A DNA stretch of 64,000 nt from Endomychus coccineus (GCA_958510875.1 OY294069.1:179720868-179784867), one strand, 5' to 3'. Shown: positions 34,310 through 46,085, counted from the first letter of the stretch. The notes: generated by a model from the sequence alone, not told the origin. Translations and numbers: made by a program.

Positions 34310-36140
34310 AAACAAGTGAACTCGAATAACGTGCTCAAAGAGTGTTGTGCGTATTTGTGTGTTGTGTTCTATAGCCTCTATAATCGTTACAAGGAGGTTA
34401 AATTTACGCCCTGGATTATATATAATTTGGTTATCGAAAACCGACAGGTGATGATTATCCACTTTAATATCAAACGAAAACATAATAGCATAAACTGTCA
34501 TAACGAAACCGACATACCATGAACTATTTGGATGGTATAAAAAATTTTACTTATTCCGCCAAGTAATAAAAAATATGTCTACTCAAGATTAAAAATTCTC
34601 GGAAATATATTCTAGAATTCAAATCGGTTAACAATTTTAATCGAGCTGTCTTTTACATTGTAATTTATTCGTTGAATCACCATGCTCATCAAGTTCATTT
34701 CACTCAAAATATACTATTGAGGTAGTTATTAGTATCTTTCTATTTTGTTGAATAGAATTTACTCAAAATAATATACATATCGATATTAAAATGAAACAAA
34801 CCAATGCTACTACTATATTATAAAAATTAGTTATCAAATGTTCAGATAAGATAAATTAAATCCAAGTGAAATAGTGTTTCAAATCTCAAAAATTTCAAAA
34901 CTTCAAATTGAAATGAGGAACATGTCAAATATAAGATAAAATCAAAATATAATACAATAGCACTTTAATATATAGATAAAGAACTAACATGATTGCATTG
35001 ATACCTGATGGATGCTAAATAAGAGCGCAATTATTTCAGGATTTTTTGATTTTAAAATTTGTGAATAAATTTCAATAATATAGAGTGGCATGGATTGGAT
35101 GTCAATTCAATTATGTGGGAACATTTAATCCATTGAATACCTATTGGTGGAAATATTATCGGGAAAGGGTTACAATACTATAACTTAAATAGTCTCACAG
35201 ATCGCACTGTAAAATTGTCAAACCCAGAAAATCATCCCAAAAATTTGAAAAAAGGTTGTATACACTAGTTATGAATGGCTAACCAAAATCAGTTGTATCT
35301 ACATCATTAAAGAGAGAATTATAAAAATCTATAATGGTACGTCATATATGAATAATATAAACTGTAATAACAAAACCATACATTCCGGCCACCTTAGAGA
35401 AAATTACGAAACACTTGGAGAAGTATGACATGAATGCTGCTCATCATAAACTTACTAACTCTCGGTAAATATTTTTCAAGTCTAAAGCAATTAATACCTA
35501 AATATAAACAAACCCACACGGTATATAAATTAAATTGCCTAGATCTCTAAACAATATCTTAGAAAATAATGTATGACCATCATAACTGAATTACTGAAAA
35601 CCGAAACTCAGAAAATTCCACCGCCCTTGCTACACATTCCTTCGAGATATGTGTTAATTAGACCTATTCCTCAGGAATTTACAAATAATAAGCTATCCAC
35701 AGTATGTTCCTATGTCTTAAATAATTCGAGTATATTCAGCTTATGACTTTTAGTTCAATTGTGCAAAATTTGAGAAGCGTAAGCTCATTATCTTTATAAT
35801 TCTATGTTTAATTATCTAAGTGATCTTCATAATTTTGCTAATTCAAGTCTGTATCTCTTAATGTTCTAACACAAAATTGCGGCCAATTAGACAAAGAAAC
35901 CCCAAACCTGTTTATACTCACCCAGGACCCTCCTATCGAAATATATGAAAACCCGAATTGAGTGAGTACTGCCGGAGTAATTGCCAAGCATACTTATACC
36001 TACACAACTCAATTGAAAAACGATTGAACTTCAGATGAATATGTGTGAATAGTTGATCTATAGCGGAGCATCACAACGCATTGTGTTCATCAATGATCTA
36101 CTATCGTTTCGGAGATTTATATTCACATAAATATAAGACT
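34310..36140. other. no recognisable gene
   Basis: Very AT-rich; no motif, repeat or RNA seen. Confidence 0.35.
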
Positions 36141-36148
36141 CTGGCTGA

Positions 36149-36220
36149 ACCAAAATGGTGTAATTGATAAGCACACTGGAATACACATTCAGTAATGTGG
36201 GTTCAAATCCCGTCTATGGT
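36149..36220 (+). tRNA. tRNA-like sequence (probably pseudo-tRNA or SINE head)
   Basis: A 72-nt cloverleaf can be drawn. D-stem GTGT/GCAC (36158-36161 and 36171-36174) is intact. Anticodon stem CTGGA/TTCAG surrounds the 7-nt loop ATACACA, with T33 and an ACA anticodon. T-arm is GTGGG/CCCGT with the B-box GGTTCAAATCC. The acceptor ACCAAAA/CTATGGT has two mismatches. An ACA anticodon (for the Cys codon UGU) is not used in normal nuclear sets, where tRNA-Cys is GCA, and position 37 is a pyrimidine. It is therefore likely a decayed tRNA or a tRNA-derived element. Confidence 0.4.
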
Positions 36221-36229
36221 TCAATGTTT

Positions 36230-38265
36230 TACCTTCATTCATCTTCATAATCCTATCTTATTCTATAACTAAATTCCAAGAGATGGTTGGCTTAATTTGA
36301 ATAATGTTTCTTGAGACCAAAATGCCTTGAAATCTTGACCAATATATCATGCATTGCTATCTACATAGCCAAGCTTATAAATATTCCAATTTATTTGTCG
36401 ATTATTCAGAATTTTTCATGAAAAACTATTTAAGTAAAGATAAAAGCAAATGCACTGGAGTCACATAAGTGAAGTTGTATGACGAACCTTCAGCAACCAT
36501 AGCATCATCATCATCATCTACGAGGGGAGATGTACTTAGACCACTTTGTTGAGCCGATTGTGCACCCCGTGTTCAGAAGCTTATTCTATTCTGGCAGGTT
36601 TGTGACCCGTCAGAATCTCAGAACTAACGCTGGCTTACATAAGTTCTTCTGGGTGCAGTTTTGCTTCGCCGAAGTAATGACGAATCATATTATATTAAAT
36701 TTATGCAAACATCAACTGGACATATTTCCAGAAGTTATTATCGGAAGAAAACAATCCAATTCGTGTCCACCTGCCTTCAACAAATGTATCTCTAGATAGG
36801 TTCATTCTAATTGTAGCAGCTCAAAATTCCAACGTAATTACGTGTTTTCTGGATTAAGAAGTTATTTATTGGACAATTTGTGTTCTCATATTCGTCACTA
36901 GCCACAATTACAAAACAGGTTGATGCATTTTTCCACCAAATGCATTCTTCACACAATTTAAGGTTATGTTCATAATTCATAAAGCTTTCATACAGAAGAA
37001 CGTGTAACAAATTGGTTGACACATCCGGTTTCCCCTTCAGTATGAGATCACAATGTTAGAAATAATCAAATCAGCCCAATAATCCAATAAGTACATAATC
37101 AAGCATAAATATAACAAATACAATGTATTGGATGTTCATACACCTCTAATTGGCAAGATAAGTATCTGTTCGATCAAGGTCATGAAGGTGTTTGTAATAT
37201 GTTGTCTGTCGGCTTGGATATACTCGCATTTAAGCAAAAATTGTTTTTGTAACGAAACAAAATGCAGGAGGAAATGCTTAAACGGAGAAATGTTGATAAG
37301 GAATTCGAAGTGTTTCGCAGTAAATATACTGAGAAGTTACCTTCCAATATTGTCTTAGTCCTTGAGATGATCCTCGTTACAGGCAAGAATGATCAGGAAT
37401 CAGAATTTATTGGATGAATATTGCTGGAGGTGGTTTGTTTTTGTTCCTCATTATATGAAAACAAATTAAAATATAAAGTCAATTTACCGTGCTTGTTCCC
37501 ATTTTGATGATGTACTAGTCCAATATATAATAGACGAAAGTAAGCTGATTAAAATGAAATTTGTCTCTTATCAACAACATATATGAACGACCACTTCAAT
37601 ATTTTTATAATAACATCCAAGGAAGTGATGATAAAATGAAAGTAATTTCCATGTTAATCAATTCAGCTGTCAATTGGATAATTTAGATGAAAATACAGCT
37701 CTAAAATATATTTATCGTTGGAACGGATAGTCGAAACCAAGGGTATACAATAAATTAGATGAATGTGATACCTCGTCCGTAATTAATTTCAAATTCAATG
37801 AGAGTAGCGTATAGTGAATGAAAGAAATAGTAATATGAATAGCCTTCATGTAATCCTCATTCATCAATTCATTTCTCATGCAGTTCACTCGGGTGAAGCA
37901 TATTCAATTGTTACATGTCACATACATTCATGCAATTCATTTTCGAAGAGTTATTCAATGATACTGATTAGTGATTATTTATACAATCCGTGGCAAGTCT
38001 GGTTATCCTAGCGACTGCGCCAATATACAGATTGAGTCAGATCGATTGGTGCAAAGTATAGTCTCGTAAATACCAGCGAGCAAGACGCTTTGTGTTGTTT
38101 TAAAAGAGAAACAAGTGAAGTGCTATATTGGGCTGTACCATATGATATGCGATATGCACTACACTGTCCAATCAGGGAAGTAACTCTCTATAGAGAATGC
38201 CGAATATCAGCTCCTGCACTATCTCTTTCGGCTCGCTTCATACGCACAGGGAACATAGGCGGTGC
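36230..38265. other. no recognisable gene
   Basis: Several 65-90 codon frames (36530-36799 plus, 36807-37022 minus, 37128-37358 plus) carry no recognised motif or support. Confidence 0.35.
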
Positions 38266-38276
38266 ACTTCCCAATT

Positions 38277-38316
38277 ATAATATATATTTCAGTGATTACA
38301 GCACCATCTTCAGATG
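38277..38316 (-). repeat. hammerhead-like repeat fragment, family F
   Basis: On the minus strand: CTGAAGA (38313-38307), one T, stem II GGTG/CACT around CTGTAAT, GAAAT (38290-38286), then AT/AT around a 4-nt loop. The layout equals that of the PLE-linked motifs, but stem I is not convincingly paired. Confidence 0.35.
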
Positions 38317-38349
38317 GTACATTTTATGCTTTCCACAAAACATATTACA

Positions 38350-40040
38350 ATGAAATATAATATACGGGGGAACTGTACATTGCTCAATCTGACTGAAGCT
38401 GTATGTAGAATTCGCCATAGGAGCCTAGAAGGCTCATCCTTTGGTTGCATTTCCTTCTCTGGTCTGTCCATTTCTAGTTCATTTTTTCCAATTTGCAATT
38501 CATAATCCACTTGAATCTCTATTGATCATTGTTATACTAGTGAAGGTTCATTATATAATAATTATACTATTTCTTCATTTCGTCTTTCCAATATTCATAG
38601 TGATCTTTTGAATTGAGTTCTCACGTTTCACTCCTATATGTGTCCTTCATTAAAGTTTCATATAACCTTTATTCTCATTTCTCAAGATGCATTCCGATCT
38701 TAGTGTATGAAGTAACCCTCCCATACTTTTCATCATGTAATGAACAATGAACCACGTAAATAAGAGACTTTCCTAGTTTAATATGAAGCATCAATTTAAA
38801 ATAGGTCATCATAGCGTAGTAAATAATATCGCAATAGTATTTATGTTGTCCTATAATGAAAATAATGATGAATGATAAATCGCGAATCCTGTTTTTTTGG
38901 ACCCTACTCAATCAGGTATAGTGCACCTTCGGGAAATTAGATAATAGCTTTCAGAACTAAATCCACCAACGAATATTCATCCATTGGTTAACCGAAATTG
39001 TCTGGTTGCATCCTAGAACATAGCAGTAATGTATATTTTAAAAACTGACATAATTATTTCTTCAAACTTAATATCATCTTGTCACTAAGATATGCGATTG
39101 AATAAATTTGTTTGTTTGATTGTATGTGAATATCCGGGAAACGGAAGCACTTGACTATCAAGTTTAGATTAAATGTTATTTGTTAATCTGGAACGAAAAA
39201 ATTTGCTCACTTCATTTCTATAATAAATGAATCTTATATAAATTAGTGTAACCAAACTTCTGAATATTGTATGTTAAATATAAGTTACAAACTAAAAGGA
39301 AATAATATTAAAAGTTCGATTTTCACTAGTTTATTAAACTATATGGATATAGAATTAAATTTTCTGAATGATGAAGATAACTTTATAGTGTTAAATCATC
39401 TTTAGGAAGTTTTTGCAAAACTGTTGATTCAAATTGGTTGTATTGTGCTCTTACCGTGTGATTATAGAAAATTTATTTGGATCAATCGTGAATACATGCA
39501 TTCAAAATGTCTTCAGAACAATTTTTACGGAAAAGAATGTAAAATCCGTCCTGGATCATTCCTCATCTCGCAACAGCGATTAAGGTGACACGTATCGCAT
39601 ATCCTCGTTAATACTATTTGCACTCCGCGTCGCGTCTCTTTCTTACCAATAATTTATCAACGACCATTTATGACATTCAAGTTCTTTAGTGCAAATTTAA
39701 TGCCCCAATTGAAATCTGTGAAAAAACACAAATGTAAAATTATTTACATTAAACCCTTTGAATAATTCATATATTCTTTCGTGGGGCTTCGTGGATGAAG
39801 CATTTGCATTTCCCCTTATTTCATTGTTGCTACCCAAGCGTAATGTTACATTAAGTCGGCAGAGCATAAAAATTTTAATCTCGCACTTTGATTTGTTGTT
39901 GTTTACACGGAAACCGTGTGTTTATTATGATGTTCCAACTCTGATAACAATGAAGCTCGTTTATGAAGTAGCATGTTAAACTGATGCCTTGGGCCATATT
40001 AGGCTTAATAAAAAGCTCATGCATCTATTCAGAAGGAAGA
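38350..40040. other. no recognisable gene
   Basis: Small unrecognised frames only. Confidence 0.3.
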
Positions 40041-40059
40041 TGAAGGCCAACATCCTCGA

Positions 40060-41336
40060 GAATTACATTCGTAGATGCAAACGAATGAACTTTCCGAAAT
40101 TTGCTATTATGCGAAAATATAAAACTCTCTCGATATCTGTCTCCTATTCTCAAATCTCTTGTAGGTAATTCCAACAGTTTCATACTAAATTCCTTTCATT
40201 TCGTTGAAAAACTCGGTAAAAATTGACCCAGGCGATTTGATTGTCAGATTCGACGTCGAATCACTCTTTCCCAATGTTCCCATTCCAGACACCCTATACA
40301 TAACTGAACTTACCACCGTCAATTGATTTTGCCTATCTTCCACATATTTTCTGTAAGAAGTTCTACGAACAGTTCACGGGAGATGGCATGGGTTCTTCAT
40401 TTTCTCCGCACATAGCTTATATCTTCATGGAAGCTTTCGAGGAAAATGCTATTGACTCATCTGTTCTGAAGCTGAAGTGTTGGTTTAGATATGTCGACGA
40501 CACTTTTATTATTTGGCAACATGGTCGAGAAAATCTTGTTGCCTTCCTCAATCATTCAATCACTCAATTCATTACATCCCAATAAACCTTCCACCATGAA
40601 GGTTGAATCGGAAGGTTCACTCCCGTTCCTAGATGTATTAGTTAGTCGACAGACGGACGGTACTTTGGGTCATTCTGTGTATCGGAAACTCACTCACACC
40701 GATAGAAACCTCAATGGCCTTTCTCACCACCACCCCCACTTTGCCCAAAAGCAATCTGTCATGAACTGTTGGAAGACAGAGCTGTCAACTTATCCCAATC
40801 CCCAATCCTCAAAATCAGAATTAAAATACCTTCCATCTGTCATATTATCAAATAATTTCTCCCATTATAATATTCAAAAAGTCACAAACCCCCACCTCCT
40901 TATGCGCTGCTATTATCTTCCCTATATATTGAAAATATAATAACAGATCGAATTTCTAAAATCGATAAGAAGCATAATATTTTTTACTCGTTTTCCACAC
41001 TACCAAAACTATCTCAGTTTTACGAACCTATCAAAGATCCCCTTCCTCCTCTTCATTTAAAAGGTGTTTATAGCATTCCCCATTCTTACACATGTGCGCT
41101 GCACAAGGCTTCGTGATACCAGTAGATCTTCCACTTGCAGAACGCAAGTTTGACACTTATATCATCAAATCCTTTCAGAAAATACAAAAATTCTGGCCCG
41201 AGCCCCAAACTTCTATCAGCGAAACATTCTTGAAGAGATAGAAATCCTAAAACATCCGAATAATCTGAACCGTGACTCAGGATATTACCTTCCCAACATT
41301 TGGAAACCCATCCTCGAATTTTCACTTCGCAAATGA
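40060..41336 (+). pseudogene. Penelope-like element, family C, RT to C-terminus
   Basis: In order on the plus strand: NFPKFAIMRKYKTLSIS (about 40090) and LVGNSNSFILNSFHFVEKL (about 40160), then VRFDVESLFPNVPIPDTL (RT motif A, about 40243). Next, GDGMGSSFSPHIAYIFMEAF (motif B), WFRYVDDTFIIW (YVDD, about 40485), SEGSLPFLDVLVSR and SVYRKLTHTDRNLNGLSHHH follow. GVYSIPHS is the start of a truncated GIY-YIG, and EIEILKHPNNLNRDSGYYLP precedes the C-terminal WKP, stopping at 41334-41336. Frameshifts occur near 40320 and 40570 and the nuclease core is deleted. Both catalytic RT Asp motifs are still readable. Confidence 0.85.
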
Positions 41337-41500
41337 TCACACAACGACAGGGTCAGGTGCCAGTCCAAGCCTCAAGCCTGCCCTGAAGATGCCACCTGTA
41401 ATGGTTTGCGAAACGTCGGTATCAAGTCGTGCTATTGTGATGCGGAATCCATCCGGAAGCGAAGAATTTTCAATAACAAGGAATAACTGTAATAATAATT
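41337..41500 (+). repeat. PLE family C 3' end repeat with hammerhead-like boxes
   Basis: Starts just after the PLE stop codon. CTGAAGA is at 41383-41389, one T, then GCCACC...GGTTTGC as an imperfect stem II, GAAAC at 41410-41414, and AC/GT around the 4-nt loop GTCG with A41421 as the cleavage residue. Flanking stem I pairing is not seen in this single unit. Copies of the same block lie inverted at 48.96-49.09 and 50.63-50.77 kb. Confidence 0.55.
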
Positions 41501-42595
41501 GGGAATTCATATCATTACCTGTGAATGATGCATATTGCATCACATGTAGAACAAACAGGTGAATCATTTGAAGTCAGATAGCGTGAAAGAACATCAAGTT
41601 GGAGTAGAACCTATACATTTCCATTCAGGCACGTAATTTTGACTTTATTTAATAGGAAATCTTATGCCTTTCATTGTTTGATTCACGCCAAAAAAAAGAC
41701 ATTCTTTGTGAGCAGTATTTTTATCACATTTGCTAATATCTCCAACTCCAAATCTCCAAATATAAAATTATAATTTCCCAATCGTTTCTTCTTCATACCC
41801 TCCACCCTATAAGGCATTTCATCTTCTTAAATACTCAAAGTAGATACCAAGTAAGAGTATTGACTGAAATATATTCGAAACCTGTAGGTGATAATTGTTG
41901 GCAATTAGGTATCCGAAATGTATTATTAGAATCCTCGATCTTGTGTTATTTTGGAATACAGTGTACGTTTGATGGAAGTATTTGTTATTCAATCCACACT
42001 GTTTATTTTAGTTTCATTATTATGATTGATAAAATTGATCCAGATGGATGGTTTGATTACTTTTCACTGCGCTTCACTATGAAGTTATATAAGCATTTCA
42101 TGAAACATAAAATATTCCATATTGTCTCCTCTTTGTCGACTATAATCAAAGGTTAAATTTTTTCGACACCATCTGCTACAACGAAATCATCTTTTCCAAT
42201 AGCCTGATAGAATAGAATTGAATTTTCTATCAACGTTGAACAGAATTCACCCCCGAACATAAGGAATGAGAAATATTCCGCGACAGTTCATTCCCGGTAA
42301 TTCTTTCTGGAGGGATGTTGAGTTTTAACATTATTCCTTATCTCCTGGAGGATCATTGCGAGATAACTATCTAGGATAATTCCAAACTGGGGAGATTAAA
42401 GATGCACTCAGAGACATAGGTTTGAAAAGTGGCGGAATATCAAATCGAGTTACCTCACAAATATGTAATAATAATAATGATGAATAATACATTCTTAATA
42501 ATCAAAATAATAAAATACGAATACATATGAATATCATACAATCTATCAATAAATATAGGATTTGGGAAAATGAATTACACAATTTAAACCGGTTA
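41500..42595. other. no recognisable gene
   Basis: The 98-codon plus frame at 41860-42156 is unrecognised; the rest is AT-rich. Confidence 0.3.
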
Positions 42596-42658
42596 TACAA
42601 ATTTTAACGAAATAATAAATAAAACTACTTTGTTTTACTACCACTGATATTTAATATA

Positions 42659-42703
42659 GTCGTTGCTATAGTTTCAACACTAAACGTGTCATCTTCAGAC
42701 GAA
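42659..42703 (-). repeat. hammerhead-like motif, upstream inverted copy (family B)
   Basis: Inverse of 43615-43657 with one key difference: the cleavage triplet region reads GCA instead of GTA, which breaks the A-U closing pair of stem III. All other boxes (CTGAAGA, GACAC/GTGTT, GAAAC) agree. This copy is probably inactive. Confidence 0.5.
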
Positions 42704-42819
42704 AAATGAATTTAACAAATATTAAATCTACTATATATAGGTTGAAGAAGGATTTCAAACAAATTTTATGGCTATAGGAAATATTTCTAGGAAAAACCAG
42801 AGAGGGGTAAGGTGATTAG

Positions 42820-43437
42820 GTAATTCCGTGCGGGTATAACATTGCTACAAATAACGGTTTCGGTCCTCAAGTAGTTTCTAAATTAATAAATAGAAAAAGA
42901 CAAAAATCAATTTACAATAGCGTTTATGCCTTTATAAAATACAAAGATAACTCATTAAAATATGTTTCTTTAACCTATTTTGGTCCTATAAGCGAAAAAA
43001 TTGCAAACATCTTATCCCATCATAACCTGACCATCAGCTTCAAACACCCAACCAAATTATCTCATATTCTGTTCAATGCGAAAGATAAAACTGACAAATT
43101 TAGAAGACCCGGAGTTTATAAACTAACTTGTTCAGAGTGTGATAGTTTTTACATAGGTAGATCTTACCGTAACATAGCAGTTAGATATAAAGAACATTTT
43201 CGTTCCTTTAAAAATAATAAAACCGATTCTTCATTTGCAAATCATATTTTAGAAACAGACCATACCTTTCTTAATTTGAATAATGTCCAAATTTTACATA
43301 GTCAAGATAAAACTTCAAAACTAAATATATTAGAGTCAATGGAAATTTTCAAAGGAATGAAGATGTATGATAATAAGATCCTAAACGATCAACTAGATTT
43401 ATATTACAGTAATCTCTTCAATGTATTAATAACCTGA
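42820..43437 (+). CDS. PLE family B linker and GIY-YIG endonuclease, 205 codons
   Basis: An uninterrupted frame from after the stop at 42817-42819 to TGA at 43435-43437, without a convincing start codon, as expected for the 3' part of a longer RT-endonuclease polyprotein. Residues 1-95 are the linker (CGYNIATNNGFGPQVVSKL, YVSLTYFGPISEKIANIL, FKHPTKLSHILFNAKD). GVY lies at residues 98-100 and YIG at 111-113, followed by RYKEHFRSF, FANHILETDH and ILESMEIFKGMKMYD. These carry the nuclease landmarks: GIY, YIG, Arg and Glu. The RT itself is absent. Of all PLE pieces in the window this is the best preserved. Confidence 0.8.
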   Translation, partial: VIPCGYNIATNNGFGPQVVSKLINRKRQKSIYNSVYAFIKYKDNSLKYVSLTYFGPISEKIANILSHHNLTISFKHPTKLSHILFNAKDKTDKFRRPGVYKLTCSECDSFYIGRSYRNIAVRYKEHFRSFKNNKTDSSFANHILETDHTFLNLNNVQILHSQDKTSKLNILESMEIFKGMKMYDNKILNDQLDLYYSNLFNVLIT

Positions 43438-43614
43438 TTTAGTATTTAAAGTCTGTTAGTAAATATACCCGCACCACTAATGTCCTCACGGAATTACCTA
43501 ATCACCTTACCCCTCTCTGGTTTTTCCTACAACTATTTCCTATAGCCATAAAATTTGTTTGAAATCCTTCTTTAACCTATATATAGTAGATTTGATATTT
43601 GTTGAATTCATTTT

Positions 43615-43657
43615 TCGTCTGAAGATGACACGTTTAGTGTTGAAACTATAGTAACGA
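43615..43657 (+). ncRNA. hammerhead ribozyme-like motif (family B, downstream)
   Basis: Stem I TCGT (43615-43618) pairs with ACGA (43654-43657). CTGAAGA is at 43619-43625 (position 7 is variable in hammerheads). One T precedes stem II GACAC/GTGTT with loop GTTTA (43627-43641, one G-U pair). GAAAC is at 43642-43646, stem III is AC/GT with loop TATA, and the cleavage residue is A43653. It is downstream of and in sense with the PLE coding frame. Confidence 0.55.
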
Positions 43658-44055
43658 CTATATTAAATAGCAGTGGTAGTAAAACAAAGTAGTTTTATTT
43701 ATTATTTCGTTAAAATGATGAACTATCACAAAGTAACGGCTTCCACAATTGAATTTTTTACAAATTTATTAACCTATGATTTAAATAACGCAAAAAGTAA
43801 TAAACCATAAGAGAGTTCACACTGTGGATATATTATAGCACTATTTATAAGGAATAACCACCCTTATCCAATGAAAATACTATTAAAATACTGAGGACTT
43901 TTCGGCTACCAAGTAGCCATCATCAGAGTAAACTAAATTATGAATCAAAATGTGTCTGTGTATATACTATTTGGGGATAATAATGGGTAACCCTCACCTG
44001 GAGATAAATCGGAATTTAGTAAATTGTTCTTCCGTTTATACATTTCCATGCCTTC

Positions 44056-44790
44056 TCAATTACCTAGATATTTGCCTATACTGTGTTTTAAGAGTGATAA
44101 ACTCTCTTGAGAACTGGTGTGACCTGTATTCAAAATATGTTCGGCCACCACTGCTTTTTCACCATTATTTTTCTTTATATATGCAAAATGTTCATTATAA
44201 CGAGTTAGAATGTTCCTTCTAGTTTGACCCACATAGCGTTTTGAACGCGAAAAGTGTTTTACCTTGTTCTTACATCTATGAACTGGTTTTTTTGCAAATT
44301 TAGAAAAAAAAACTGTGGAATTCACTAATTACAGAAGAGTGATAAGTTAAACTTTTGAATTTCATCGAAGTATTTGAAGATAATGGCTCTAACTTGGTTA
44401 GTTGGCTACGTTCCAACTTTCTTTTTTGATTTGTGGTAACCATTGTCCAACGCAATTTGCTCCTCAAGTTTCTCAACTTCGTCGTTAAAATTTTGCTGGC
44501 TCAAGGGGACGTTCAATAATCGATGAACTAGACTATTAAACGGAAGCTATTTTATATCTAAATGTTGTAGGTATACCTAATTGTTTGAATAGGTTTTCTG
44601 TATATGTCAAAATTCAGGTGATGTTAACATCAAGAAAAGAAAGCTGATTATCTGTACCTATTTCGACAGTGATACTCAGTGAATCAAATTGTCTATTAAG
44701 CGTGTTCAAAGAGCCATCCAAATCAAAATCTTTACTTGTGATCGCCGAAATGACGTCAACATATCCATTCCAATCTTTTATACACTCATT
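44056..44790 (-). pseudogene. PLE family A coding relic (RT end and GIY-YIG)
   Basis: On the minus strand, 44790-44600 gives the post-YVDD RT segment (ITSKDFDLDGSLNTLNRQFD, TDNQLSFLDVNI) and LVHRLLNVPLEPAKF. 44325-44056 is an open frame with FSKFAKKPVHRCKNKVKHFS, KRYVGQTRRNILTRYNEHFA, EHILNTGHTSSQESLSLLKH and GKYLGN. The latter contains the YIG-equivalent YVG and the Arg/Glu pair of the GIY-YIG fold, but a deletion between KHFS and KRYVG removed the GIY half. Confidence 0.8.
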
Positions 44791-44932
44791 CGACTTTGAT
44801 TTTAAGGTTTCGAGTTAGCTTAGAGAAATATTGGGCAAAAAAGAAGAGAGTGGATTGGCCATTGCACATCCGCTTGTTTGTTTATATCCCCAAATAGTGT
44901 TTTAATAGTCACTTTTCGAATTATAATTTAAT

Positions 44933-44989
44933 TTACTCTGATGATGGCTACTTGGTAGCCGAAAGGTATTTTAATAGTATTTTTAGTGG
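44933..44989 (+). ncRNA. hammerhead-like motif, family A
   Basis: Stem I TTACT (44933-44937) pairs with AGTGG (44985-44989) using two G-U pairs. CTGATGA is at 44938-44944, one T, stem II GGCTAC/GTAGCC with loop TTG (44946-44960), and GAAA at 44961-44964. Stem III is long and imperfect (AGTAC/GTACT-like in sibling copies), unlike the 2-bp stem III of the other families. Other family A copies at 12283, 23.2 kb, 33.05 kb, 43.86 kb and 62.77 kb carry mutations in one or more boxes. Confidence 0.4.
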
Positions 44990-45429
44990 ATAAGGGTGAT
45001 TTTTTCTTATCAACAGTAGGTAGTGCCAAAAGTGATAACTGTTTGCACGATCGTAGAAAAAGTCGTTTTATCTGGTCAAAACAGTAATATGTAAGAGGTG
45101 TATTCCCTGGCTGACATCTAATCTGGTTTGATTGTGATTAAAAGTCATGACTTAAGTATAGATTATTTATAATATCAGCCAACCCTAGGGAGATGATAAA
45201 AAAGGAAAATAATAATGCGTAATAGAATAATATTCAGCCGAAATATTGATAAAATAACCATCTTGTAAAAACAAATGGACGATTGGGCCACTCTTGTTTC
45301 AAGGATAACCAATGGCACACCGTCTGAGCCGTCATGGCCATCTATCGTGGAAGAAATACGGTCATCTCTGCTATACTGCATAAGTAGTTGATGCTGTAAG
45401 AAGTAATCGTAGAACCTGAAGTGATATTT

Positions 45430-46085
45430 CACCATGTTGCGGGTTGTTTACCGTTTCATACAAACTTGGTGTCTTTCCTTTCAGCTGGGAGACAGCTACA
45501 GTCCAACCAATTCCAAAAAAAAGGACACACTTCCTAATAATTAGAGACCCATTGCACTCTGTGATGTCTGAAGTGATGGAGAAAGAGATCAACATCGATC
45601 CCATCCAATACGAGACCTGCTTGCCTACGTAACTCATGTATGGCAGAAATCTATTGAAAAACATGAGAAGTCTCTAGATGTAGCATTGGATATCTCCAAA
45701 GCGTTTGACCAAGTTTGGCACCGAAGCCTTCTTGAAAAACTTCCGTTAAATGGTTTGCCACATCAACTTTGTCGTTTATTATCGAGTTTTCTCATAGATA
45801 GATATCTTCATGTGGTGGTTGACGGAGTATCCTCCTCCAGATCAATGATCTGCCAGGAGTGACCACCTCTGCAGATGATGGTACACTTCATACTGCTAGA
45901 GCTAGAGCCCCTATACCACCCAATGAAAAGTCAGAGCAGCGAGACAGAGATAGATTGGCGAAATTGATGGAGATCTGGGAATGTTTTTGAAATGGAGATC
46001 TGATAATAAGTAGAGTTTAATGCAATAAAAACTCAAACTTGAGTCAGACGCTAAAGTTCTTGGATTCCAAAAGAGAGCTATTTGC
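45430..46085 (+). pseudogene. non-LTR RT fragment, family R copy 3
   Basis: On the plus strand: YKLGVFPFSWETATVQPIPK (about 45453), SVMSEVMEKEINIDPIQYE, then VALDISKAFDQVWHRSLLEK at about 45679 (motif A with its Asp), LPHQLCRLLSSFL, VVVDGVSS, INDLPGVTTSADDGTLH (motif C as SADD) and LMEIWE. The PQG motif B segment is deleted between VSS and INDL, and frames shift several times. It belongs with the fragments at 18.8, 31.5 and 58.3 kb. Confidence 0.8.

Larger units (their letters stand above)
42601..43716. mobile_element. PLE family B flanked by inverted end repeats
   Basis: The left arm (42601-about 42837) and right arm (about 43463-43716) are near-identical inverted copies. Both end ATTTTAACGAAATAATAAAT outwards and share the hammerhead boxes, TATATATAGTAGATTT (or its inverse) and GGTAAGGTGATTAGG. 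The plus-strand nuclease frame lies between. The element is a 5'-truncated PLE with the upstream end repeat inverted, a layout described for this group. No target duplication could be fixed. Confidence 0.8.
43850..45030. mobile_element. PLE family A flanked by inverted ends
   Basis: The left end (43850-43935, minus) and right end (44933-45020, plus) both carry the family A hammerhead block and CTTATCC or its inverse, facing outwards. Coding remains lie between on the minus strand, with the family A tail (CAATTACCTAGATATTTG on plus) next to the left end. So the left end is the downstream sense copy and the right end the upstream inverted copy. It starts about 130 bp after the family B element. 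Confidence 0.7.

Noticed and set aside
36530..36799. 89-codon plus frame as a host gene
   Set aside because: No motif, no splice context and typical length for chance frames in AT-rich DNA.
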